This document shows positions 10,396 through 17,692 of a DNA stretch of 64,000 bases, in pieces. The first letter of the stretch is position 1. Each line of letters begins with the position of its first letter. This stretch comes from Parapedobacter indicus (lineage in GTDB: Bacteria; Bacteroidota; Bacteroidia; Sphingobacteriales; Sphingobacteriaceae), in contig NZ_FOQO01000003.1 of NCBI RefSeq assembly GCF_900113765.1, forward strand, positions 124,001-188,000, written 5' to 3'. The position numbers were made by a program, and so were the translations under genes. The notes under the pieces are model-generated. The model made no database searches, was not told the origin of the DNA, and saw only the letters and a program-made list of their open reading frames with translations.

Positions 10396-11703
10396 TTACA
10401 TCAAACTCAATACTTCGGTGGCGACAGCAATGGCCTGTTCAATTTCCTCGTCGGTATGTACGGCGCTGATATACCACAGCCCTCTGCCAATCACACGGAC
10501 GCCCCGGTCATGCAATCCGGCAATGAAGGTGTTCAATTTGGCTTTGTCGTTCGAAAGCGTATCGCGGTAATCACGTACCTGTTCCAACCTTGTAAAGGAG
10601 GTATTGAACATCGGCCCCAGTCCCTGTACCAAAAGTGGCTGACCTGTTTTTTCCGCTGCTTCTTGCAAGCCCTGCATCAGCTTTCTGCCCAATCGGAACA
10701 TGCGGTTGTATGCATCAGGGTCCTGCTCCAACACCCCGATTGTAGCCAACGCTGCCGCCACGGTGGCGTTACCGGCATTCATGGTGCCGGCGTGGATGAC
10801 ACGGGCTGTCTCGATTTCTTCCATCCATTCCCTTTTTCCCACAATGGCGCTGATGGGATATCCACTTGCGATCGCTTTCGCAAAAATGGATAGGTCCGGT
10901 GTAATCCCGTAATATTGCTGCGCTCCTCCAAGCCCCAGCCGGAAACCCGTGATTACTTCGTCAAAAATCAATGCAATACCGTAGGTGTCACATAGCTCAC
11001 GCAACCCTTCCAGAAATCCGGCTTGTGGTGCTATGCAACCGCTGTTACACATTACCGGTTCGGTGATAATCGCCGCCAACTCCGCATGGTTTTCAGCTAC
11101 GGTTTGGCGGACCAGCTCGATATCATTCCAGGGGAGGATGATAAACTCTTCCCGGCTGTGAGCCGACAAACCATCTGACCAAGGGTAAGCGTTCGGATGT
11201 TCCCGACTGCCCAGTGCATCTACGGAAGGCGTGCTGATGCCCCAGGCTACGTTATCCAACCAACCGTGGTAATGGCCTTCAAACCGGAGGAATTTCGGTT
11301 TGCCTGTTTTGGCCCGAGCCACGCGAAAAGCGGTCTGTACCGCTTCGGAGCCGTCTAGGCAAAACCGCATCAACTTGGCCGAAGGAATGAGTTGGTGAAG
11401 TTTCTCCGCAAGTTCGATTTCTTTCAGATGTTGCCCTGCAAACAATTGTCCCTGCGTAGCATATTCCTGTATGGCACCCAGCACAGCCGGGTGAGAATGT
11501 CCCACGATCAACGGCCCCTGACTCAGGGTGAAATCGAGGTATTCATTTCCATCTACGTCATAAATACGGCTTCCTTTACCATGTGTATAAAAAATAGCAT
11601 GCGGATGGTTATACTTCCGGAATTCAGAGGAAACCCCGCTTGCCAATACTTGCTTTGCCCGGTCCAACAACCGGGCCGACTCCTGGTAACGATTTGTTGC
11701 CAT
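10396..11703 (-). CDS. Glutamate-1-semialdehyde aminomutase-like class III aminotransferase
   Basis: A 435-residue PLP enzyme of fold type I. Asp248 in IFDEVITGFR contacts the pyridine nitrogen and Lys276 in SIFAKAIASGYP is the expected PLP lysine. The overall layout, with FRKYNHPHAIFYTHGKG near the start and GTMNAGNATVAA, matches the HemL-like branch of class III aminotransferases. It sits in an amino-acid catabolic cluster rather than with heme genes. A role as a transaminase or aminomutase acting on an amino acid, possibly a beta-amino acid, is therefore more likely than heme synthesis. It is spaced 5 bp from the upstream dehydrogenase gene and 7 bp from the downstream one, so all three are probably co-translated. 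Confidence 0.85.
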   Translation of the reverse strand: MATNRYQESARLLDRAKQVLASGVSSEFRKYNHPHAIFYTHGKGSRIYDVDGNEYLDFTLSQGPLIVGHSHPAVLGAIQEYATQGQLFAGQHLKEIELAEKLHQLIPSAKLMRFCLDGSEAVQTAFRVARAKTGKPKFLRFEGHYHGWLDNVAWGISTPSVDALGSREHPNAYPWSDGLSAHSREEFIILPWNDIELVRQTVAENHAELAAIITEPVMCNSGCIAPQAGFLEGLRELCDTYGIALIFDEVITGFRLGLGGAQQYYGITPDLSIFAKAIASGYPISAIVGKREWMEEIETARVIHAGTMNAGNATVAAALATIGVLEQDPDAYNRMFRLGRKLMQGLQEAAEKTGQPLLVQGLGPMFNTSFTRLEQVRDYRDTLSNDKAKLNTFIAGLHDRGVRVIGRGLWYISAVHTDEEIEQAIAVATEVLSLM

Positions 11704-11708
11704 GCTAC

Positions 11709-12698
11709 TTATAATATATGTTCTTCTCTTGTCGGGAATAAATTCCGTTCGTTGTACCGCGAGGCCAACTCGTAGATATCTCTGTTAAATCGCGAGAAAG
11801 CCGTTTCCCACTTTTTCGCATGCGCTTCGGTGTATGCATATAAACCCGACCGGTTGTGTATTCCCTTGGCCCCACTCGTTACAAGCTGCTGCATAACTGC
11901 GGGGACATCCTCTCTATTGTCGAGTTGGCCGAACAGTTGTCTAAGCGTATTTAGCGAATCTTCCAAGCCCATGAAATCCATACGCCTGAAAATTCCCATC
12001 AACGTAATCCAAGCGCCTGCATCGTAGCGAAACACTTTATCCGCATCCGTCAATGTGGTATGGCCTGCCTCAACCAAGGAAAGCGCTTCCCGGTAAACGG
12101 CATACATCAACCGATTGGTGATAAATCCGCGGATATCTTTCTTAAGTAACGTGGGCTCTTTGCCCCACGTAAACCCCAGTGACACTACGTATTCTGCAAC
12201 GCTTAAATCGGTATCGGTACCACACGTCACCTCTAAAAAACGGGTCATATAGGCGGGCTCCGCCCAATGGATTCCCAAAAAGCGCTCAGGACGTGGCACT
12301 AACCGCTGTAATTCGCTGATGGGTATCGCCGACGTATTGGAAGCGATAATAGCGTCTTCATCCACTGAAGCCGTTATTTGCTGATAAACCTTGCTTTTTA
12401 TTTCCTGATCTTCGACGACACACTCCAACACGATGCGGCAATCCGCTAACTGTTCAAAATCCTCTACCAATCTTAACGCATCAATGCATGTCGGAATACC
12501 ACGCGGCAAAACACCCGCTGAATCCGCATGACGCAGCAAATCAGCAATATGCATGGCCGCCTTTTCCTTTTCGCCAGGTATTGGAGCCAAGGCAGTCACC
12601 GGATATCCTGACGCCAATAAAGACACGACGATACTGCTACCCATCAACCCGAGCCCCACCACACCGACCTGCATGGGTTTGATTTGTCCGTTGTCCAT
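11709..12698 (-). CDS. 3-hydroxyacyl-CoA dehydrogenase-like NAD oxidoreductase
   Basis: A 329-residue protein with an N-terminal NAD-binding Rossmann motif GLGLMG (residues 15-20) and the conserved SNTSAIPI and His144 in LGIHWAEPAY. True acyl-CoA enzymes read HFFNP at this site, so the change to HWAEP suggests a non-CoA hydroxy acid. Known family members of that kind include L-gulonate 3-dehydrogenase and L-carnitine dehydrogenase. FITNRL and the C-terminal domain are intact, so this copy looks active. It lies 6 bp after RidA and 5 bp before the aminomutase-like gene. The substrate is unknown. Oxidation of a 3-hydroxy acid to the 3-keto acid is the likely reaction. Confidence 0.82.
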   Translation of the reverse strand: MDNGQIKPMQVGVVGLGLMGSSIVVSLLASGYPVTALAPIPGEKEKAAMHIADLLRHADSAGVLPRGIPTCIDALRLVEDFEQLADCRIVLECVVEDQEIKSKVYQQITASVDEDAIIASNTSAIPISELQRLVPRPERFLGIHWAEPAYMTRFLEVTCGTDTDLSVAEYVVSLGFTWGKEPTLLKKDIRGFITNRLMYAVYREALSLVEAGHTTLTDADKVFRYDAGAWITLMGIFRRMDFMGLEDSLNTLRQLFGQLDNREDVPAVMQQLVTSGAKGIHNRSGLYAYTEAHAKKWETAFSRFNRDIYELASRYNERNLFPTREEHIL

Positions 12699-12704
12699 AT
12701 CCCA

Positions 12705-13091
12705 CTAGGGTAGCTTCGCAATGCAATCAATCTCGACGCGGATACCTTCAGCCAATACCGATTGTACCGTCGTGCGCGCAGGCCTCACGCCTGTAAAATA
12801 GGTAGCATAAACTGCGTTGTAACGATCAAACTCGGCAATATCTTTGAGATGTACCGTGGTTTTTACCACATCATCCAAGGAAACTCCGGCGGCGGCTAGG
12901 ATAGCCTGAATGTTATCAAGGGTACGCTGGGTTTCTTCTTCAATGGTACCCAACACGAATTTGGAGGTCTTAAAATCAACAGAAGCTTGACCACTTACAA
13001 AAAGAAAACCTCCGGCAATGACTCCGTCGGAATAGGCTCCCGTTACGAAGTTTGCAGCCCGATCGGGGTGCACAATTTTTTGTTTACTCAT
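12705..13091 (-). CDS. RidA family enamine/imine deaminase
   Basis: A 128-residue protein of normal RidA length. I chose the ATG at 13089-13091 over the in-frame GTG six bases upstream. The key arginine of the active site (Arg106 in RPARTTV) and the glutamate near the C-terminus (Glu120 in RVEIDCIA) are both present. The family hydrolyses reactive 2-aminoacrylate-like enamines made by PLP dehydratases. It is the first gene of the cluster 5854-13091, which contains a DSD1-like PLP enzyme, so a protective or catalytic role for that enzyme's product is likely. RidA proteins are also widely used in other pathways, so this is not proof. Confidence 0.92.
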   Translation of the reverse strand: MSKQKIVHPDRAANFVTGAYSDGVIAGGFLFVSGQASVDFKTSKFVLGTIEEETQRTLDNIQAILAAAGVSLDDVVKTTVHLKDIAEFDRYNAVYATYFTGVRPARTTVQSVLAEGIRVEIDCIAKLP

Positions 13092-13128
13092 ATCCACTAC
13101 GTTTTTATGGCTCGTAATTACTTGTAAA

Positions 13129-13136
13129 CAAAGGTA
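13129..13136 (-). promoter_or_regulatory. Candidate -7 element (TACCTTTG) of the RidA-led cluster
   Basis: The minus-strand 8-mer matches TAnnTTTG and lies 38 nt upstream of the RidA ATG, just after the hairpin that ends the preceding operon. The same 8-mer is used upstream of SusC (2635) and the sigma factor (43354). No convincing -33 TTTG is seen. Confidence 0.45.
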
Positions 13137-13192
13137 GGTTAATAGCGTTTGGGAGTCTATTACATTTATGTATATTTATAGTACTATTTTTC

Positions 13193-13237
13193 AACACCCG
13201 GGATGCCAGTAGATAAATCACCGGCATCCCGGGTGTT
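13193..13237 (-). terminator. Perfect 15-bp hairpin closing the polysaccharide operon
   Basis: The arms 13193-13207 and 13223-13237 are perfect inverted repeats (core ACACCCGGGATGCC) around a 15-nt loop. The hairpin begins one base after the stop codon of the RraA-like gene. On the minus strand it is followed by GAAAAATAG rather than a U-run. It fits a transcript end or stabiliser between this operon and the RidA cluster. Confidence 0.7.
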
Positions 13238-13238
13238 A

Positions 13239-13976
13239 TTAAAACCGCCCGAATTCTTCGTACACTTCAAAAGGATCGCGACCGTCAGCCATCGCCTTTC
13301 GGCTCCGACCTTCCGATTCAAACCAGCCTTCGGCGATCTCCAGAATTTCGATGGTCTTTTCCAATGGAACGATCACCACTCCATCGTTATCGCCAAACAC
13401 ATAATCGCCAGGGTTAACGAGTATGTTACTATCAATTCCTTTCACAAAAATCGGGATCTGATAGTCAACGATCATAAAACGGCCAAACGCTTCTACTGGA
13501 TTACGGAATCGACAGAATGTCGGAAATCCCATATCAATTAGGTAGTTTGAATCGCGTGTGGAACCATCAATTACCGCTCCCACACATCCCACCGCCGCCG
13601 CCGCCGTCGCGCTGATCTCACCGAATTGCCCACAGGAAAGATCTCCCTGTGTATCCCGAATCTGCACGCAACCCGGTGTCATGCTTTTCATCAATCCCAG
13701 ACGGATGTTGTGTGTCTTCACATCCCGGCTAGGCGTCGCAATCCCGTGCATTGTGAACGCAGGTCCGGCAACTTTCATCGTATGTAACAGCGGGTAGATG
13801 CCACTATTCATCGCACGTCCTTTCACCCCGATGCTTTCCATCGCATCATAAACCAGGCCGGTGTAAAGTTTCCGATACCGATTGCCAATAGCTTCAACGT
13901 CGTAGTTGACATTCACCTTCTTTATGGGATACTCAAATTTACCTGTTTCTTGATCTGTTACTGTCATATGCTTCAT
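13239..13976 (-). CDS. RraA-like / 4-hydroxy-4-methyl-2-oxoglutarate aldolase family protein
   Basis: A 245-residue protein. I chose the ATG at 13974-13976 (MKHMTV) because the longer open frame would run far into the upstream SDR gene. The family signature is complete: FGEISATAAAA near residue 120 and VIDGSTRD, with Arg141 and Asp142 matching the catalytic pair of the metal-dependent class II aldolases. These enzymes cleave or decarboxylate 4-hydroxy-2-oxo acids to pyruvate or oxaloacetate. RraA itself is a shorter RNase E inhibitor, while the C-terminal extension here (about 210-245) is common in the metabolic group. Being last in an operon with a glucarate-dehydratase-like enzyme and an SDR, it probably performs the final carbon-carbon cleavage of a sugar-acid pathway. 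Confidence 0.8.
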   Translation of the reverse strand: MKHMTVTDQETGKFEYPIKKVNVNYDVEAIGNRYRKLYTGLVYDAMESIGVKGRAMNSGIYPLLHTMKVAGPAFTMHGIATPSRDVKTHNIRLGLMKSMTPGCVQIRDTQGDLSCGQFGEISATAAAAVGCVGAVIDGSTRDSNYLIDMGFPTFCRFRNPVEAFGRFMIVDYQIPIFVKGIDSNILVNPGDYVFGDNDGVVIVPLEKTIEILEIAEGWFESEGRSRKAMADGRDPFEVYEEFGRF

Positions 13977-14013
13977 TATTAATTGTATGTATCTATTTTT
14001 CTGAATCCCTAAA

Positions 14014-14775
14014 TTAACTGACCGACATTCCTCCATCACAATAAATGGTCTGCCCGGTGATGTATCGCCCTGCTTCCGAACAAAGTAATAGCGCGATTCC
14101 TGCGCAATCTTCCGGTTCCCCAAAATATCCGAGTGGAATCTTCTTCCGTGCTTGATCCGCATACGCTGCATCGGAAAGTGCCTCCCGATTTCGGCTGGTT
14201 TGTATCACTCCGGGCGCAATGTTATTTACGGTTACCCCGTGTTGCCCCACCTGTAATGCAGTATTCATGACTAAATTGGACACCGCCGCTTTCAATGCAG
14301 CATAGACGGCCATTTGGGGATGTGGCTTAGCTTCCTGGATGCTGCCGATGGTAATAATCCGACCCCAGCGCTGTGCTATAAATTTGGGCAGATAATGCTG
14401 GATAAGTCGTAATGTGGCCCAGAAATTAGTATTAACGTGTCTGTCAAACTCCGATCGACTGATCGACATCAAATCCTTGCGCACCTGCATGGATGCATTG
14501 AGAATGAGGATGTCCACTTCCGGAACAGCCGTGATCAGGTCTTCAACACCCAAGGGTGTTTCAAAATCGGCTACCACATAGTTTGGATGCGCACCGGTCA
14601 CCCGTTTCAGTTCGGCACAGGCCTGCTCGCATTTTTCCACACTGTCTTTATCGTGTATCCAAACGGTACACCCCTGTTCTGCAAATTGCCGGGCAATGGC
14701 AAAGCCGATTCCTTCAGCAGAGCCGGTGATCAGTGCCCGTTTACCTTTCAGCTCAAACATTGTTTTTTCATCCAT
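14014..14775 (-). CDS. Short-chain dehydrogenase/reductase
   Basis: A 253-residue classical SDR. The ATG at 14773-14775 lies two bases after the stop of the upstream enolase-superfamily gene, which decides the start. The cofactor motif TGSAEGIG and the active-site Ser145, Tyr158 and Lys162 (VYAALK) are present. The usual NNAG reads LNAS. The C-terminal IYCDGGMSVS is typical. Members oxidise or reduce sugar alcohols and sugar acids. Between a dehydratase and an RraA-type aldolase, oxidation of a 2-keto-3-deoxy sugar acid is a reasonable guess. No signal peptide is seen. Confidence 0.88.
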   Translation of the reverse strand: MDEKTMFELKGKRALITGSAEGIGFAIARQFAEQGCTVWIHDKDSVEKCEQACAELKRVTGAHPNYVVADFETPLGVEDLITAVPEVDILILNASMQVRKDLMSISRSEFDRHVNTNFWATLRLIQHYLPKFIAQRWGRIITIGSIQEAKPHPQMAVYAALKAAVSNLVMNTALQVGQHGVTVNNIAPGVIQTSRNREALSDAAYADQARKKIPLGYFGEPEDCAGIALLLCSEAGRYITGQTIYCDGGMSVS

Positions 14776-14777
14776 CG

Positions 14778-15968
14778 TTACATGCCTCCCACCACTGGAA
14801 ACCAATCCGGCCGATAGGGATCCGCGTGGAACCGGGCATAATAGTCTCCATTTTCTTCGTAATAGCGTTCATACCGCTTCATCTTATCTTCATCCAAAGC
14901 CACACCCAGACCCGGCCCCTCGGGCACCCGAATCGATCCGTCGGTATACTGGAAAGGACCACCCTCGATGATGTCATCGGTCAGGTAATGGTAGTGCGCA
15001 TCGCCAGCAAATGTCATAGCAGGGATGGTGGAAGCCGTGTGCAACATGGCGGCCAGTTCAATACCGAATTCCGCTCCACTATGCATAGCGACTCCCAAAT
15101 TAAACGTATGGCATACAGCCGCTAAGTCTTTTACCCCACGAGGTCCCTCCCAATAATGGATGTCAGTGAGCACAATGTCTACTGCCCCAAGGCGGATGGC
15201 TGGCCCAAGGTCGTCGAATTTTGCCGGGTACATATTCGTGGCAATGGGAATCCGCACCTGCTTCCGTACAGCGGCATTTCCTTCAAGCCCCCAAGAGGGA
15301 TCTTCAAAATATTCGATGCCCAGCGGCTCCAAACGATGACCGATTTTTACAGCCGTTGGTACCGACCATACACCATTCGGATCTATCCGTAGTCCGAAAT
15401 CCGGCCCCAATCGCTCTCGGCAAAGCTCCAATACACGAGCTTCTTCCCCCGGTTCCATTACCCCTGCTTTCAGCTTCATCGCGTTCACACCCAGTTCTTC
15501 GTGCAGTTGCTGGCAGTGGTCCGCCAGATCTTCAGCATACTGGTCATGGCCCCCTCCGGGTCGATCATACCGCCAGAAAAGATAGGCGATGAAAGGTATC
15601 TTGTCGCGTAATCTTCCGCCCAATAAATCGCTCATCGGACGTCCGAGCACTTTGCCCTGAATATCGAGGCACGCCATCTCGATCGCCGCATACAACCGGG
15701 CATTGGAAAGATAGTAAATGCTCCTTAGCACCTTCATTTTGATGGTCTCCAAATGAAACGGGTCCAATCCCACAATGCGTGGTTTCAACTTCATCAACGC
15801 ACCCCGCTGGTCGCCACCGCCAACCTCTCCCAGGCCCACGATTCCCTCATCTGTAAACACTTCCAGGATCGTTCGCAGAAAGTAACCGGGATGTACACCG
15901 GTATTATGCCGGAGTTGTGCATTTAACGGGATCGCCACACAGCGTACCCGGATATCCGTAATCTTCAT
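14778..15968 (-). CDS. Glucarate-dehydratase-like enolase superfamily enzyme
   Basis: A 396-residue mandelate racemase/muconate lactonising family member. The catalytic set resembles the D-glucarate dehydratase subgroup. Lys165 and Lys167 form the KxK motif (AMKLKAG). Asp196, Glu222 and Asn245 (IATNM) would bind magnesium, and Asp269 and His296 (MHSGAE) form the dyad. It would dehydrate an acid sugar such as glucarate, galactarate or an aldonate to a 2-keto-3-deoxy product. Neighbours are an SDR, an RraA-type aldolase, an IclR regulator and an MFS transporter of the acid-sugar type. That supports a sugar-acid route fed by the glycan degraded by the upstream glycosidases. Substrate is not determined. 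Confidence 0.87.
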   Translation of the reverse strand: MKITDIRVRCVAIPLNAQLRHNTGVHPGYFLRTILEVFTDEGIVGLGEVGGGDQRGALMKLKPRIVGLDPFHLETIKMKVLRSIYYLSNARLYAAIEMACLDIQGKVLGRPMSDLLGGRLRDKIPFIAYLFWRYDRPGGGHDQYAEDLADHCQQLHEELGVNAMKLKAGVMEPGEEARVLELCRERLGPDFGLRIDPNGVWSVPTAVKIGHRLEPLGIEYFEDPSWGLEGNAAVRKQVRIPIATNMYPAKFDDLGPAIRLGAVDIVLTDIHYWEGPRGVKDLAAVCHTFNLGVAMHSGAEFGIELAAMLHTASTIPAMTFAGDAHYHYLTDDIIEGGPFQYTDGSIRVPEGPGLGVALDEDKMKRYERYYEENGDYYARFHADPYRPDWFPVVGGM

Positions 15969-15999
15969 TTTATTCGTTTTTTTTATTTGGCTTTACTTT

Positions 16000-16923
16000 T
16001 TACTTTGACACAGGCGGTACTACCGCCAAACGTGCCATCTCTGCTGGCGATAACGCATCATCAAACACCGCAATTCCCCCTATTTTACCCTTAAAAAAAT
16101 TACCCATTCCGCGCTTAAGTTCCACAGCTCCTACGGTGAAATCCGAACGATTGCTTCCGATACCATATGGATAGAAATATGGGTTTTTTTGCTGGATAAT
16201 CCCTTCGGGCTTGTCTTTCAGAAAACCCGCAGTCCGCTCAATCAGTTCCGGCTCACGTGCCTCAAATGCTCCATTCAGGTACGATTTGATATACATTCCA
16301 TCGTAGGTAAAAGCCACACAAACCCATTTACTTTTCGGAACACGTTGCTTGCTTGCGGAGTAATCAATGGAATAAGGAAAGGGATCGGTCGGACCACCCA
16401 TTTGGGATATGTGCCCACAAACCTGATCACCGCCATTGTAATAGGGCAGCGATACAAACAAACCATACTGACGTCGTCCGCCACCGTCATGTTCGTTCCA
16501 TTTGCCCGCCACAAAACCCGTTCCGCCTTCCCACTTTACCCAGGCGATCACCGTCACTCGATTGGTTTGAATATCCAAATCTCCTGAAAGATCATGCGGT
16601 AAGGAGAGATAGCTCGAACGACCATCTAACCCAACAGAAGAGCCCGACAATGGCCCATCTTTCACATGGGCTATATTTCCCTTGTTGTTCAAACAGAAAA
16701 GGCCCTTACCGGCTGTAGGCATCCATCCGCTATCTGTGCATTCGGCAAAATCCCAAAACGCCACAAGATTTGCATGTTTCACGATCTCAGCAACCTGAAG
16801 ATCAATAGCGGATGTCTGCCCAAATGCCGTAGGCGTAGCCAGGTGTATGGATGCTATTATGCCCAAAAAAAACCTACAAATTGCCATCAATAGTAACGCT
16901 ATGTGCTTACACCAATTTTTCAC
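16000..16923 (-). CDS. Secreted LamG-like (concanavalin A-like) domain protein
   Basis: A 307-residue protein with an N-terminal signal peptide ending near FGQ (about residue 36). The rest is a single LamG/jelly-roll domain, recognisable by LVAFWDF, SYLSLPHDL, VTVIAWVKWEG and IGGIAVFDDALSPAEMARL. Such domains bind carbohydrates or act as enzyme modules, but no catalytic domain is attached. The reading frame starts at a GTG (16921-16923) that overlaps the end of the IclR gene by 17 bp. An internal ATG at 16887 is an alternative start. Its place between the regulator and the dehydratase gene suggests a surface or periplasmic sugar-binding role in the same system. Confidence 0.8.
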   Translation of the reverse strand: MKNWCKHIALLLMAICRFFLGIIASIHLATPTAFGQTSAIDLQVAEIVKHANLVAFWDFAECTDSGWMPTAGKGLFCLNNKGNIAHVKDGPLSGSSVGLDGRSSYLSLPHDLSGDLDIQTNRVTVIAWVKWEGGTGFVAGKWNEHDGGGRRQYGLFVSLPYYNGGDQVCGHISQMGGPTDPFPYSIDYSASKQRVPKSKWVCVAFTYDGMYIKSYLNGAFEAREPELIERTAGFLKDKPEGIIQQKNPYFYPYGIGSNRSDFTVGAVELKRGMGNFFKGKIGGIAVFDDALSPAEMARLAVVPPVSK

Positions 16924-17641
16924 TTATGCGTTGGGCCGTTTCTTGTAGTGCTTCCAGCACCTGTACCTCTTTTTTCCCTACTAACCTGGAAACGGGTAGA
17001 TAAACACTAAGTGAAGCAACCACCTGCTCTTTTTCACGTATGGCACACGCTAAACCAAAGATATGTGAGGCGGTCACTTGCCGTGCATAGCCAAGTTCAC
17101 GGATGACATCCAATTCCTGCCTTAGCTCACTTTCTGTGGTCGCTTCTGGCCATACGTCGCGGGTAGGAAGCCCAAACTTTTCAATAAATGCAGCACGCTC
17201 TCCATCACTCAACATCGCAACCAACAGTCGACCGGAAGCACTATTATAAGCTTCTTTCTCCGTGGAGGACCTAACCATCAAGTCGCGTTCGGCATGTACT
17301 TGATGAACAATTACCCGAAGTTGTCGTCTCAAAATGGCCAACAAATTGGTTTCGTTAATCTGAGCCGTCAGCCCTTCCATCAGTTCAGACGCCGAACGCT
17401 TCAGCCTATCTTCAAACGAACTATTGCCCACCACCTGATAAGCCATGTAACCAAGCTTGTACCCCTTTTTCGGGCCCAATTGCTCCAGGTAATTGCGAGT
17501 CACCATCGTCTTGATGATGTTGGCGCATGTGGCGTGATTAAGTTGTAGGGCGGAAGCGATCTCCCCCAGTGAAAGCGCACGCGTATTATCGCGGGCAATC
17601 AATTCCAGAATATCGAATGCTCGATGCAGTACTTGGATCAT
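16907..17641 (-). CDS. IclR family transcriptional regulator
   Basis: A 244-residue regulator. The winged helix-turn-helix lies at about 1-60 (ALSLGEIASALQLNHATCANIIKTM) in a shortened form of the family layout, and the IclR effector-binding domain follows from about residue 75 to the end (ASGRLLVAMLSDGER, GLACAIREKEQVVASLSVYLP). IclR proteins usually repress or activate catabolic operons in response to a small acid or aromatic effector. Located inside the operon with an MFS transporter and sugar-acid enzymes, it is the obvious candidate to control the locus. A perfect AT-rich palindrome at the operon start (31269-31291) is a possible target. Confidence 0.93.
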   Translation of the reverse strand: MIQVLHRAFDILELIARDNTRALSLGEIASALQLNHATCANIIKTMVTRNYLEQLGPKKGYKLGYMAYQVVGNSSFEDRLKRSASELMEGLTAQINETNLLAILRRQLRVIVHQVHAERDLMVRSSTEKEAYNSASGRLLVAMLSDGERAAFIEKFGLPTRDVWPEATTESELRQELDVIRELGYARQVTASHIFGLACAIREKEQVVASLSVYLPVSRLVGKKEVQVLEALQETAQRISEKLV

Positions 17642-17692
17642 ATTTTACCTCAATATAATTGAATTCATTTTTACAATGCTAAAATAATAGTT

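Noticed and set aside
10396..11703. Heme-pathway hemL
   Set aside because: Sequence is HemL-like, but there are no heme genes near it and the cluster is catabolic, so the gene symbol was not used.
13239..14171. Longer form of the RraA-like protein with 65 additional N-terminal residues
   Set aside because: The extension lies within the upstream SDR gene in another frame and does not resemble the family. The ATG at 13976 fits.
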